A stretch of 64,000 bases of DNA from Kondoa malvinella (taxonomy: Eukaryota > Basidiomycota > Agaricostilbomycetes > Agaricostilbales > Kondoaceae), in NCBI GenBank assembly GCA_039545315.1, contig BCIM01000009.1:682001-746000 (forward strand). The letters run 5' to 3'. Numbering within the stretch: position 1 is the stretch's first letter; every line of letters starts with the position of its first letter. Shown here piece by piece: positions 35,804 to 47,731 of the stretch. Under the pieces are notes generated by a model. The model saw only the letters and a program-made list of their open reading frames with translations, did no database searches and was not told where the DNA came from. The position numbers and the translations under genes were made by a program.

Positions 35804-37960
35804 TCACAACTTGGCTTCCCTGGTATACAGTGGGACATGAATGCCTTTCACATCCTTGAGCATACGCCTGAGGATCTTTCCACTTGGATTCCTACAGAGT
35901 ATGATGTCAGACACAACAACAAGCATTCTTCGGCAACTTACTTAGGGATAGCATCAACAACAACGCATCCACCTCTAAGCCACTTGTACTTTGCGCACTT
36001 CTTCTCCACTTCTGCCCTGACGTCGAAAGCAAACTTGCGAGCTGAAGCTTCATCCTTCAGAGGCGACCGAGGTACAACATATGCGATTGGCAATTCGGAG
36101 CCTTCGTCGTCCGAGTAGACTGAAGTGACACCAACATCCAACACAGACGGGATACCGTTGATGACGCCGTCAAGCTCTGATGGCGAGACTTGGAAACCTT
36201 TGTACTTGATGACCTCCCTGCAAGACCTATGAGCACATCCTGGCAAGCTCAAGGAAGGACACACTTGATTCGGTCGACGATGTAGAGGTTGTTGTCCCTG
36301 TCCATGAGACCGACATCACCTGAGTGCACCCAAAGATGTTCGTCCATAGTTTCAGCAGTGACTTTTGGATTATTGATGTAGCCAATCATCTGGTTGGGTG
36401 ACCTGATCAGAATCTCTCCTCTTTCGCCTTGCAACACGTCTATAGAGCCATCAGCAAGCTAAGAAGCTCTAGATCTGCTCAACATACCTTTGTTGTTCTC
36501 GTCGACAATCCGAAGTTCGACTGACCAAAGCGGACGACCAGTGCTTCCCAATTGTGGCTCAAGAACATCCCAAGTCGTACCATGCATGGAAGTAATACTG
36601 CCGCTTTCCGAAGTACCATAGCCCATGCGAATTGGAACGCCTGTTCTTCGATGTACTTCCCGAATCACAGCTGGACCAAGAGGTGCACCACCAGCTGTAG
36701 CGCCAGTGACGGAAGATGTATCGCACCAAGGCTGATCAAGTAGCGGCGTCTTGCCTAGCTGAACAGCTACTGGTGCCACAATGTGCATGTGCGTGATCCG
36801 ATAGTGTCCGACCATTTTTAGGTAAACTTCAAGGTCGAACTAAAGATAAAGCTGTCAGAGGGTACTGCATGCCAGATAGCGAGGTACTGACTTTAGGCAG
36901 AAGGAAACAGGTTGCGCCGATGAGCGGGGCACAAAGTAGCTGATTGCTCAAGCCGTATGTATGATACATTGGCGCCAATGCAATGAAGCGCTGTTGTTTT
37001 ATCAGTACTAGTCATCCCCCTGGTGAGAGTGCTGACCTCTTCATCTTTGAAGACAGGATTGCCTATCCAAAGCGAGATTGACTGATTTACCAGGACTGAA
37101 TGGCTCAAGACAACACCCTTTGATTTACCTGGGTCGCAGATTAGCTTATAGAAGGAGTTCGACAATCAGAAAGCTGACCAGTTGTTCCAGAAGACCACAG
37201 AATGAATGAGACTGTCTTGTGCTGTTCTTCTCTCGACATAGGCGCAACTTCCAGCTGCCTTGTGCCCTTTGTGAGTTCTGTCCAAGTCTTCTCGTTATCC
37301 TTTCCAGTGCCCTCAGCCAGACCATCCACTCCTCGGATGGCCCATATTGCTGATGGTGTAGGTACATTGGCTTCTTCGAAAGCTTTTCGTGCGAGAGCGA
37401 TACCACCTTCAGATGAGAAGGCTATCGATGGACGGGATTCGCGGATGACATGCGCCAGTTCTGTCTGTGTGAGTGCAGGACTGGCCATTGTGAGGATCTG
37501 TGCGATTATCAGACACGGAATGCTGAAGAAGGACATAGACACTTACGTATTTGCCTGCGAGGCCTGCAAAGACGATGACAGGAAAAGCGATAGAATTGGG
37601 CGCGTGCAGGAGTATAGTATGTTGACCGGTTCCGACATCTCCAGCAAGACCAGGAACAGAAGCTGGTGCTGGACCAAGCTGTAGCTCAGATAGCTTTTGA
37701 GCTACCCTCAAGGCTGTGTTGCGCAACGCTTCAAAGGAGATGCCATTGCCAGTGTCGGGAGAGTAGAACATGGGTCGTTCAGGCGGGACATCTCGAGGTA
37801 AGACGTGTTTCCCTAGCTTGAGGCTTTCGACGATAGGCTTGCCCTTGGTCAAAGGAGAGGAAAAGAAGAAGTCGAACGCATTGCAAGTTGGAACTTGGTG
37901 ATGCATCTTCATGGGCTGCGTGTGCGACAGCGGCCTCGCGTTCAGTTCAAAGGCGCTCAT
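35804..37960 (-). CDS. Peroxisomal acyl-CoA synthetase (4-coumarate:CoA ligase-like, AMP-binding)
   Basis: Activates a carboxylic acid to its CoA thioester through an acyl-adenylate. From the ATG at 37960 the ANL-family motifs appear in order: FILWSSGTTG spliced to KSKGVVLSHS (AMP-binding P-loop), APMYHTYGLSN, VTGATAGGAPLG, MGYGTSESG, HSGDVGLMD, IVDRIKE, IKYKGFQVSPSELD. The last intron joins DAIPK to NPSGKILRRML, with the catalytic lysine. The protein ends in AKL, a good peroxisomal targeting signal type 1. About 570 residues, seven or so introns. Substrate (fatty acid versus aromatic acid) cannot be fixed from sequence. Confidence 0.9.
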
Positions 37961-38723
37961 GTCTTAATGAAAGCGAAAGGCGAGCAAGCTGAACACAATA
38001 GAGAGTCAAAGAGCGCGGGAATGAAGGATAACCGAGCAATGAGGCCAGGCAATTATATTTGCCGGACGCTGTAGGTCGGTAGGTCGGTGTCACTAGTAGC
38101 CGAGGCTGTAATGTAGGGCTGTCAGGTCGAATTGGCCTCTTTACAGCATAGAACGCAGCGTATCGATCCCTGTCGATGGTGAACAGAGCTAGAGATCAAT
38201 TTGCAGCGAATAATGTCACATTATGCATTTGGACAAGCCGGCCGACACTTAACAGCATGCAGGCTGCAATACAAGACACTCGTGTCTTTCCCTTACACAA
38301 GACAGCCTTATGCGTGATTTGATGATGCGGTGGCGAATGTCCAGTGTGCTCGGATCGATAAGCAAAATTCCATCTTTCTCGCGTAAGGGCCATCTTTGCG
38401 GTACATAAACGCGATCATAGCGCGCTCAGTCCTGCCAAAGCTGCTCCATTTGGCTTGATGGGTGCAAACACATCTTGAACAAGTCGGTTCGGTGTTGTTG
38501 ATTACGAGAGGCAGCATATTTTGCCCCATCCATGGACCGGTCATTCGATCAACTTGTAGCAGCCGGACTGCACGAGAGCTCACCCAAACAAGGTCTGTAG
38601 CATGGACCTTTGTAGTAGCACGAAAACGGCTGACTTTGGCACTGATACGCAACATAGAATCCAGCATAGCCAGCATATCAGAAGGGCATAGCGAGTCTCC
38701 TGACCTCGCTAACCCACCACAAG
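37961..38723. other. Divergent intergenic region
   Basis: About 760 bp between the acyl-CoA synthetase (minus) and the bZIP gene (plus). It contains short direct repeats (gtcggtaggtcggtg near 38072) and overlapping open frames on both strands at 38308-38767 without recognisable features. It may include 5' leader of the bZIP gene. Confidence 0.4.
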
Positions 38724-39693
38724 ATGATGGCGAGTCATTTCGCAAGCCGGCAAAGGCAGTTGATTGATGGCGGAACAGAGTATCGACCTCGACGAAAGGG
38801 CAAACAGCCTGCAGTCGAGAAAGCAGTAGACTCTAGGAGGATACGGAATCGCGTAGCCCAGGTCAGCTCTTCATCATCCGCTAAATTTTGAGGGCGCCTG
38901 TTGATGTGCCTTGACATTGCAGAAAACTTTTCGGGCAAGAAAGGATGGTGGGTTTCTCGCCGGTCAGAGACGCTATCTTGCTGAAGAAGAAACCAGGACA
39001 CTTGAAAGAGCTAGAAGCGCAAGTCGAAGAGATGACTGGCTTGTACAGCAAAAGCTTTGACCTGGTAGAGAGGTGCGGCCTTTGGGCGCGGCCGCTTGTG
39101 TGCAGTCCTGATTGAGCCCTGCTTACAGATTGCATACCGAGAATGGTGAACTGCGTGCCGAGTCTGGGCTGGAAGCAGGACCTGATTTGCATGACCACTG
39201 GCAAGGCGATTTGCAACCGCTGTATCAAGCGCACTTGGATAGCAAGAATTCAGTACAGCTACAGCCAAGACTGTCTCATTCAGCTCCAGAAGAATCACCT
39301 TCAGATTCGCCAGCTTCAGGTAGCTGGTCGACCGCTTCAGCTCCAGTGCCCGGTTCCAGCAAGACAGCGGCAGCCGGAGACAAGAGAAAAAGGACGTCCA
39401 AGTACGACGTTGACCGCATACCAAACTTTGCAGGTGCACCAGCTCGAACGCCTTCTTCAGAAGCACTGCAGCAGGTGACCAGAAGACCAGCTTCGAACCG
39501 GTCAAGCGAATCATATTCAGCGACGCAGCTTCCCGACGCGGCGGCACTACTTCCAATACCTTCATCGAGCCACAGTAGAGATCACATAAGCCCTTTGCAG
39601 AGTGCACAGAGCGGTCCAACGACGGCAGGAGCAGAAAAGGCAGATGAAAGCGTAAGCGGTGCGCCACCCTTTGAGACGCGGCCAGTAGAGTAA
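38724..39693 (+). CDS. Fungal bZIP transcription factor, Yap/Pap1-like
   Basis: A nuclear DNA-binding regulator. The start is the ATG at 38724 (MMASHFASRQRQ). Three exons assemble the basic region and zipper: RRIRNRVAQ, then KTFRARKDG, then HLKELEAQVEEMTGLYSKSF. The NRxAQ..FR core and the HLKELE start of the zipper are typical of fungal Yap/Pap1 proteins. After another intron the coiled coil continues (LHTENGELRAESGLEAG). The rest is Ser/Pro-rich and disordered, with a basic DKRKRTSKYD patch, to the stop at 39693. The cysteine-rich redox domain of true Yap1 is not seen, so an oxidative-stress role is not implied. Confidence 0.85.
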
Positions 39694-39891
39694 TAGGGCA
39701 GTTTCTTGTTGTATTTAGACGTAGCAGTGCAACGGAGGACAATGTAAACACGGTTTTGAATGAGAGTAAGCAGAAATTGCGAGCTGAGATGATTCTGCCC
39801 AACATAAGCACTTAAGTTACCTTCGCTAAGCCCTCGGTCTCGACCCAGCAGATGGAATGACCTGCGCAATGGACCTGCATTGCTTCTGACT

Positions 39892-41765
39892 CTAGGATAA
39901 TGTTACAGTCTTTGTTCTGTCCGTGATGCCCGCAACAACCGTATCCTGCCTATCCGTCTCTCGCGCATCCACAAACTCCGAATCGCTCACGTCCGGCGTC
40001 TCGTCTGGCGTGCTAACGGGACTCGTACATCTACTGTTGAGCACTCGTTCATGTCGTACTTTCCCGCCCAAAGCGAGTCGTTGAGCCGCTTGCACTTTCT
40101 TGATGGCTTCTTTCCATTTCTGTGTCGCGTTCCAATTTTCCCGCAGCCCTTGTGACAGATCCGTGTTCCTATCTGGTTCGTGATCCGAGAGCCACTGTAC
40201 GATCACACACTCCATAAGCTTGAGTAGCTTCCGAGCCAGCCGATCACACCTTATGCCTAAGTGCTTCTTCAGCAGTCGGTCGATCCGCTGGGTTCGGTTT
40301 AATGAGCGTTCTGATAAAGTCTTTGGCTTCCTCAGAGACGTTCTTCCAAAAGCGCGGTGTGAACTCGAGTCGCGCTTTCGTTGTTTCTGCTATCAGTTCT
40401 TTCCGGTCTTCTGATCGAAATGGCTGTGATCGCGTCTGGTCAGAAGACGCGTGGATGATCTTGTGGATGACATACAGTGAATCCTAGGAGACATTAACCT
40501 CTAGCCTGGGAAGAAAACGACAGTACTCACCACAAAGCAAGGTGTAACAAATGATACCAACCGACCAAATATCGCAAGGTTTCCCATGTCCAAGCTATCC
40601 TCACTCATTCAGCCAGTCTACAATACCTCACGATAGCGACCTACCGAATTGAGCACTTCTGGACTGGCACTATCGGAACATGAGACCCCTCAAAACCAAG
40701 ATGACAAGTAGACTCACTACCCAGGACTACCAGCCATAGCAGTTAGGACCTCGCTATCGCTCTCCAACAATCTCGCAATCCCAAAATCCGCGATCCTATC
40801 GGCAGACAACCACTTAGCTATTTCTAATCGACGATCAAGAGGTAGCAGACAATAACTGTACGTTATGGCACTCTTGCTTAGCCAATCAAGCCAGACAAAG
40901 GGAAGCACGCACATCGTTTGAAGTACTTGATCTGTAGAGCAGGTTTTCCGGCTTGAGATCTCGATGTACTACGCCATGATCGTGCTGCAAGGCGTTTAGT
41001 CCTGTAGGGCAGCCATAAGATATGACTTACGAGATATTTGACACCTTCCTGTGCGCAGTTTAAAATCTTAAGCTTGAATACAAGCAAAACCCTACTCTAA
41101 CGCACCAGAGTCGCTCGCATTGTCTCTACAGCATCGGCTTCTGTCAATTTGCCTTGTTCACAGATCCGATTGAACAGCTCTCCTCCTTTCGCAATCTCAA
41201 ACACCAGAGAGAACTTGGTCTTTGATTCGAACCAGTCGTACAGCTTCATTACATTTGGGTGTTCCAAGCCTGTTCGAATGGGCACCATTGCTCAGTAGTG
41301 ATTAGACTACAGAGCGAGCTCCAGGCGAACCTTTGAGTACGCGCATCTCATCATACACGATAGACTCGTGGCCTTTGACCTTCTTCTTTGGTATCTGCTC
41401 GTGAACATCAGTATCTTCCGGCCTGCAAGCTAAAGACAGACTGACCACTTTGACAGCTACTTCTATCGGTCCAGGGATGAGGCTGTTGCCTTTCCATGTA
41501 GCCCGCTTGACAGTGCCAAAAGTGCCGTCACCTAATGCACCGCATGAGTCTCGAAGCTTGCTGTTGTCGAGTATTGCTCACCGAGGACTTCGCCAAATTC
41601 ATAATCTACATGATAATCAGCAGGGACAGGTGTACACAGCATCAGATTGGCTCACCTTTCTTCTTGCTATAGCTTTCAGGCTGCGTGCGCACAACTTCTA
41701 AGCCATTCGCCCTCTAGCGCGCGGAAAGACGGCCACACCTGTCGCTTGAGTATATCAAGACCCAT
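39892..41765 (-). CDS. Calcium/calmodulin-dependent protein kinase (CaMK family)
   Basis: A serine/threonine kinase. The best start is the ATG at 41765, with a 4-nt first exon (ATGG) spliced to [14 protein letters not shown]. Kinase motifs: YEFGEVLG then [14 protein letters not shown] (glycine loop), [97 protein letters not shown]. The autoregulatory, calmodulin-binding-like helix follows ([16 protein letters not shown]). The tail is Thr/Ser/Asp-rich. The DFG exon junction near 40830 (an intron of about 90 nt) is less certain. It lies divergently to ERJ5. Confidence 0.88.
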
Positions 41766-41980
41766 CTTCTCGCTCAGTCGTTGAGCAGTACCAAGCTTTA
41801 CAACACACTGCCTCGCTCCAAAAAGGCGGAATTACGTCTCTTGGAAGCGAACTTCGAACTCGACACGTGCTTTGTTTGCTACATTCTACAGCACAGCAGT
41901 AGTAGGGCCTTGATACCACAGGAGTGCCTTCACGCGAATTGAGCGCGTCACAGAATCACCAAGGGGGTTCGCTCAAAAAG

Positions 41981-43242
41981 ATGAGGTCGCCATATTTCCT
42001 TCTGCTCGCTCTATTTGCCCTATTCTCTGTCGTGTGCGCTTGGGAAAAGGAAGATCATGAAATATTCGACCTCGTCTCTGCTTTACAAGCTGCTGAGGGG
42101 GCCAAAACGAGTTTCTGTGCGTCAGATCGCTCGCGAAGTCAGTCTTGTAACTGATATCAGCGGTGGTGTGTTGCACAGACAGCTATCTCAATGTAACGGA
42201 TAAAGCTACAGCAGCGCAAATCAGCAAAGCGTACAGGAAAAGGTCGCTCGAGCTACAGTTCGTATGCACGCGAAAAGCTGCGAAAGTAGCTTAGTTGCGT
42301 TGCATATGAACAGCCCTGACAAGAACCCGAATGTAAAGAACAGCCAAGAACGCTACTCAAGGTTGGGCGTGATAGCTGGAATCCTGCGCGATGCGGAAAA
42401 GAAGAAAAGGTCAGCGAGTGCTTCTTTGGCTTGTACAAAGCTTATTGGATGTACATTGGGCAGATATGATGTAAGCTTGTGCTACTTTATGCGCGTATGA
42501 GGCTAAGCAGCGTTATCTTAGTACTTTTACAAGACTGGCGTGCCAAAATGGAAAGGTAGGCAGAGCTGTTGCTGATTGAGACTAATCTCATGCTGCTTGG
42601 GTCCCATTCTACAGGCACAGGATGTACGTTGACCTCTTAGACTCCACCGCCGTACTAAATGACGAGATAGACTTCTACTCGCGCTTCCGCCCAGGTCTAG
42701 GTTCCGTCCTCTTCTTCCTCGCCCTAATGTCGACTCTGCTACATTACCTGATCCAAATAGTCACCGCATACAACGAGCGACAAAAGATGAAAGTCTTTCA
42801 ACAATCTGCTCTGTTGCAAGCGTATGGAACGGCAAAACCGACTTCAAATGGATCAAGCAAGAAGATGCGCATGTCCTTGAGCAGACTGCATGGTGATGAG
42901 AAGGATAACAGAGGGCCGATGATTGATTTGCTTGTCGTCGATGATAAGGTGTTTTTGTTGGATGAGGATAGTAATGGTCAGTCCTTCGGTGCTTTTGCAT
43001 GTTTGTGTGCTGAAAACACATGGGGTATGACAGAACTCCCATTGGACGAGTCTGCCGTACCTAGTCCAGCCTGGAGCAAGACTTGGATTCCAACGCTAGT
43101 ACAAGCCATCATCGCAAAAGCCACTGGTCAATCGGCAAAAGCTTCTCAAATAGTCGAAACATCAGAAGAGACTTCTCGTCCATCTACACCTACTCTGTCA
43201 AAGAGCAAAAAGAGAAAGAACGCAGCAGCGGGTAGAAAGTAG
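41981..43242 (+). CDS. ERJ5: ER membrane J-domain protein ERJ5
   Basis: A co-chaperone for ER Hsp70. The ATG at 41981 gives a signal or anchor (PYFLLLALFALFSVVCAW), then FDLVSALQAAEGAKTSFYSY and AYRKRSLELH. The J-domain HPD is created across a splice junction (CA|C CCT GAC, intron 42256-42308). Then VKNSQERYSRLGVIAGILRD. Two microexons follow: 7 nt at 42464-42470 (ATATGAT) and 9 nt at 42615-42623 (GCACAGGAT). They are needed to rebuild KRYDYFYKTGVPKWKGTGYF, the Erj5 signature before the membrane segment. The membrane helix is LGSVLFFLALMSTLLHYLIQ. The C-terminus is lysine-rich (KSKKRKNAAAGRK). Confidence 0.9.
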
Positions 43243-43269
43243 AACCACAACCCATAGCGCATTGCAAGC

Positions 43270-44816
43270 CTACAATGGAACATTCTCTACTACTTTATCC
43301 CTGAACAACCCTCCTTCCCTGATCAAACGTATTGTCGCTCTATGATAGACTGAATCCCTTACGATTGGGTGAGGCGTGTGTTTGGCTGGGTCGTAGGCTT
43401 TATGATCTGCATGCCAGGAATTGCACGTCGCGTCTTCTCCTGCGTCGGCTCGCCAACTGCCGCTTGTTTTTGGGTGTCGTTGTTTTGCTAGGCATTCATC
43501 TAGACTTCGTGTTTGATAATGTGTCTTTGGCACACGTTCAGCTGCTATTTATGATCTGTACCGAGAGCACTAACGATGTGCATCGGATCAACCACAGGAG
43601 GCCAAGAGTTGATCCAATCCCATTCAGACCAAGTCTCCAGTCTAGGCGCAATCTCCTCGTGTATAGGTGTCACCTTCTTCCATCCTTCTATCCCCATCGC
43701 AGTATGCTGCGTCGCATGATCACCACCAGGAACAGGTTTCCAGAATCCAGCTTTGCACATTGTTTTAGGCCAGAAGTTGCCATGGTAATCCGTTACGTGT
43801 CGATCGACGAAAGTGTTGCCTTGTCCGTTCGGCCAGACGGGTGGTGAAGTGGTGTTGGATGTGCCAAAGTGAAAGCGGGTAACTTGGACTACTGATTCTT
43901 TGCGATTCGAATAGTCGTCTAGGATTGGGTAGATATCTGCTGGGCGAAAGACAGACGAATCGATATGCGCGCGAGAAAGTACCAGCATCTCATCCACGTC
44001 GATTTGTGTGACCCACTAAACATGTGTCAGTGGTATAAGTCAGCAGAGCCTTATCGACTTACATCCATGTCTTCATTGCGCACAACACTACCATCTAAGC
44101 AATGATATCGAGCAGCGAATTCAGATTCGGCGATTGTTGTAGATGCTGCTGTATGCGTAAGTGAGACCATGCCTGCTTTGATGTACGGTTCGAGAATGGC
44201 GGTAGTATTGTCTGTTGAACCGTGATCGTCGCTACATTGGCTGTGAGCAGACAGTAGCTTGAGCTAATGTGTGACCTACAGCATAAAGTGATCGAAACCG
44301 ATCAGATAGTGATACACTGTAAATCTGATCAGTTCTTGACTTGTTGGCGACAAGATCAGACGCACAGATCCATTCGTCCAAATACTTGGCCTCGTTCCAT
44401 ATCCTAGTACACATGACCAGCTTGTAAGGCTTCTGAGGTATCGGACTCTTCAAAGCCAAGTCCGCCAGCTGTATTGCATCTGGTAAATCTTGCGGTGTTG
44501 AAGGTAGCGTTACGGAGTTCAGAGCATCCCTATGTTCTCGCACTCTTTCTGCTATAGCTGCTCGAAAGCCTGTTGCTGGAACACCAGCTGTCGCGCCGGG
44601 TGGACCATCACAGGCAGGGTGATCCAGAAGGAAAGCATAGCACAGAAGCAGTATGACTGCCAGAGGAGAACAGCGCGAAGCTAGCCGAGTTGCTGATTGC
44701 CAGAGATTGCTCGACGCGGCTCTGGAATTGGCTAGAGCAAACGAGTCCTGCTTGTAAGGTGACGACGACGGGCCGTTGTAAAAGCTGCTCATGGGACCTT
44801 CAGACCTGCGACACAT
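43270..44816 (-). CDS. Type II membrane glycosyltransferase, GT92/DUF23-like
   Basis: A probable Golgi glycosyltransferase. It starts at the ATG at 44816 (a second at 44792), with a short cytosolic part, a signal anchor (CSPLAVILLLCYAFLL) and a stem. The catalytic domain reads KPYKLVMCTRIWNEAKYLDE, GFDHFMLDDHGSTDNTTAIL (after splicing), HTAASTTIAESEFAARYHC, a DxD-type metal motif in VTQIDVDEMLVL, and RFHFGTSNTT. The last intron (GTTAGT donor) joins DPMHI to THYQTRSLDECLAK. The C-terminal exon ends DKVVENVPL. About 480 residues. The acceptor sugar is unknown. Confidence 0.82.
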
Positions 44817-45235
44817 TCAGATTAGCCATTTGCTCTTCGACATGTTTACCTCGCACTGCTGCAGGATAGTGACAAGGAGACTAACCTGGATCTTTTAAGC
44901 GTCCACATGCAGCATTCGACTGTCCCGAGACTAGCTTGGCCCTTGCGACGACTTGCTGACAGCTGATTTGAAGATGCCGCTAGAAATTCGCGACAAGCGG
45001 GTGCCTGGCAGTCTCTAGGCTTATATGAACAGGGCTGCTGCAGGCATAGGATGACGTTCTGACGCTCTGGATGCTGGATACAGTGATGGCGGACAGAAGA
45101 AAGCTCAAAGCAAAGCAAAATAGATGGTACAACAGGATCCTTCATTCGTACGTTTCAACTGAACCTCCAAAGTATTACAAGATATATATGTGCTGCCCAA
45201 GACCCATCGGTATATTATAGTGCGAGCGATCAGGT
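44817..45235. other. Intergenic region
   Basis: About 420 bp between two minus-strand genes. A 99-codon minus frame (44846-45145) has no recognisable feature and may be leader sequence of the glycosyltransferase gene. Confidence 0.35.
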
Positions 45236-46195
45236 TTATTCGTCAGATGCCTTTGAGTTGCGGGTTGATCGACCCTTTGGCTTTTCTGCAGCTGGAGCAT
45301 CATCAGTCTTTTGCTTCTTGGCTGCTGGCTTCTTAGCTGGTGCCTTTTTCTTCTTTGGCGCGGGCTTGGAGACTTCTTCCTGGTATGGAACTTCTTCGCC
45401 CTCTTCATCTGCATAATCGACCTTGGCTTTAGCTCCGCGGCGAGGGACATCACGTGTAGCAGCGGCAGGTGCCTTCTTCTCCTTGGGTGCAGCCTTCTTC
45501 TTCTTGGGTGCTTCTTCTTTTTCCTCACCTTCGGCCTTTTCTTCGCTTTGAGCTGATGGCTCTTCGGTCTTTTCCTCCTCAGCACCGTTCTCCTTGGTCT
45601 CAGCTTTAGCGCCATCCTCAGCAGGCTCCTCGGCATCCTCCTTTGTCTCTCCCTCATCAGCTTCCGTTTCAGCTTTTCGCTTTTCGCCAGTCTTGTGCTC
45701 TGGTGCGCCAGCTTCTGGCTCATTCTTGCTGCCAGCCTCGTTCTCGTATCCTCCACCTTGAGCCTAGAGCAATCACAAGTAGAATTAGCAATGAAATGAG
45801 AGAGTTGCCTGATTCGGAAATACCTCATATTCTATAGCCAGAATCGTCAATGTGAGCTACATTCTCGCGATAAGCTGCTTTCGTACCCTTGCTCATCTTG
45901 GCGGCCTTATAAGCGGCCCATTGCCTGTTAAAAAAGACGATTTATGAGAAGGCTGGCTTTGGAGACTTTGTTGTTTTCGACAAAACATACCCTGGGTCCT
46001 CCTCCTGAATCTTTTCCTTGATCTCCTCTACATGCCAGAATCGATGTCAGCCGTTTGCGCAATGCAAAGAGGCCTGCGAGAAGCAAGACTGACCTGCCAA
46101 TTTAGGATCAGTTCTCTGAATCGATTATGCATTAGTCGAGTGCTTTTGATTGCCAGGTGGAAGCGTAGACTCACCTTTCCTTTAGTGCTAGGCAT
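45236..46195 (-). CDS. Lysine/glutamate-rich nuclear protein with conserved N-terminal motif
   Basis: Six exons from the ATG at 46195. The first is only 21 nt (MPSTKGK). The N-terminus reads KRTDPKLAEEIKEKIQEEDP, then GQWAAYKAAKMSKEYEAQGG and GYENEAGS. This GQW..(R/Y)KA....EYE..GGGY pattern occurs in a small eukaryotic domain that I associate with DUF5872. The remainder alternates acidic (EEEKTEEPSAQSEEKAEGEE) and basic blocks (APKKKKAAPKEKKAPAA, PAKKPAAKKQKTDD), typical of chromatin-associated or nucleolar proteins. The long shadow frame on the minus strand in this area is a frameshifted reading of the same exon. Function unknown. Confidence 0.72.
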
Positions 46196-46479
46196 ATTGA
46201 TGTATTGAAGCAATTGAGATGTTATCGTTTTGAATTGACTTTCAGCTTGCGCCAAAACACCCCGCTTCTTGCGGATCCTGACCCGATAACCGGAAACTTT
46301 AATGAGGATCTGACGAGGCAGGAGACTAGCTGGCGAGCCATATAGCAAGAAGAGAGGGACAGCATAGTAATCATAGTGATGCCCAAGTCAAGAAATGAAA
46401 CGGAAATCTGTCGATGACGCGAAGTGCCTGCCTCGTTGCTCACGTTGCCCGCGCGACCAACAAGACAGCAATTCGCAGA

Positions 46480-47686
46480 ATGGAAGAGGGAGGGCTACGG
46501 TACTGCTCCAATGGAACGAGATGCAAGACGCGGTCAGAACCTCTGCCAGATGATTGGACAGCCAAGCTTTGCGCGAAATGTCAAGAAAAGAAGCGAGAGG
46601 CATTAAGACGCAACAGAGCCAAGCGAGCACTTGAAGCAGCTGCAGAGGATAGTGAAGAAGCGGCCAAACCTGCAAAGCGAGCAAGAAAGCCTGAAGCTGT
46701 GGTAGTACAAGAGCAGGAAGTTCTGTATGAAACGGATGTTGAGCAGAACGCAAGGGTGGAATTGCCTTCGCCTGGCTACTCGCCGGGTACAAGAAGACTT
46801 ATAGATGAAGCTCTCGACTTTGTACCGCAAGCTTCGACTTCAGCGATGCCCTATTCGCCCTTACCTGCAGCTCGCATTGTCCCAAACAGGCTGCCGCATC
46901 AAGGCGTACACAGCCAGCAGCTCGTTGCTCAGAGTCCATATCCTTATCCACAAAGCAACTCACAACTCGTCAAAGAGTATCGACTTGCGTGGGCACCTGA
47001 AGGAGGTTCGTACATATCGTAGAAGCGCACACTAGAACTGAACCCGACGCACAGGTTTGGCAGCAGAAAGCTACCACAGTACTAAATCAACACTAGGGAC
47101 GTCAAGGAGTAAGCTCTGTCAGTCTCTTCGCTTGGCCATTCTGATACCTATGCATTTCAAGCGGATCACGCCGGATCGTATCATCTCTACGTGCCAAGTC
47201 ATTCAAAGGGCTATTTACATCGGTCTACTTCAGATGTATGCCTGCCTTACTCACAGCTCTGATCTACGCTGATTTATTGATAGACCATCTTTACCTTACT
47301 CCAAGGCCGGCTGAAAATCATCTTTGTGGATCCGCCTATCGATGGATCTGCTCGTATAAGACCTCAAGTACTAGGCACAGATATGGCAGCAAATGAACAA
47401 CGTCAAATCTTTGTGCCGTCTAATTCAGTCATCATGTGCGAACTGCCTGATGCAGACCTTGGCTCTCATCACGAGCATATCGGTTGCTTCTTCAACAAGA
47501 TTACCATAGGGTAAGTTGAGCTGTTTCAGGTAGCTGGTCGAGTCTGACCCCTGAACCAGCGATGATGACGTGCGTCTATTGACAGCGAGGGATCTCGAGC
47601 GGCTGCTGGCAGGAGAGGCTGATCAGAGCAAGAAGGAGATTAAGATTGAGGCGCTGCGGTCTTATTTAAAGCATGATGATGGATAG
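46480..47686 (+). CDS. Hypothetical protein with N-terminal cysteine-rich motif
   Basis: The likely start is the ATG at 46480 (MEEGGLRYCSNGTRCKTRSE); two other upstream frames are possible. The N-terminus carries two cysteine pairs (C-x5-C and KLCAKCQEKKREALRR), resembling small fungal zinc-binding nuclear proteins, followed by a basic KPAKRARK patch. A Pro/Gln/Ser-rich middle follows. Spliced later exons read ESYHSTKSTLGTSR, YHLYVPSHSKGYLHRSTSD, IFTLLQGRLKIIFVDPP, SNSVIMCELPDADLGSHHEH, and end DDDVRLLTARDLERLL...LKHDDG. Five exons, about 330 residues. No family recognised; a DNA-binding or chromatin role is a guess. The ADCK2-like gene starts 45 bp further on. Confidence 0.6.
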
Positions 47687-47731
47687 ACCTGGGTCATCTA
47701 CGAACGACGGCTGGTCAAAACACTTCAGCGC

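Noticed and set aside
38308..38745. 145-codon minus-strand frame and an overlapping plus-strand frame
   Set aside because: No recognisable motif, and it overlaps the start of the bZIP gene; more likely leader or promoter sequence.
45175..45828. 217-codon arginine/lysine-rich minus-strand frame
   Set aside because: It is the shifted reading of the KKKK/EEE-rich exon of the 45236-46195 gene; the true frame continues from the conserved N-terminal exons.
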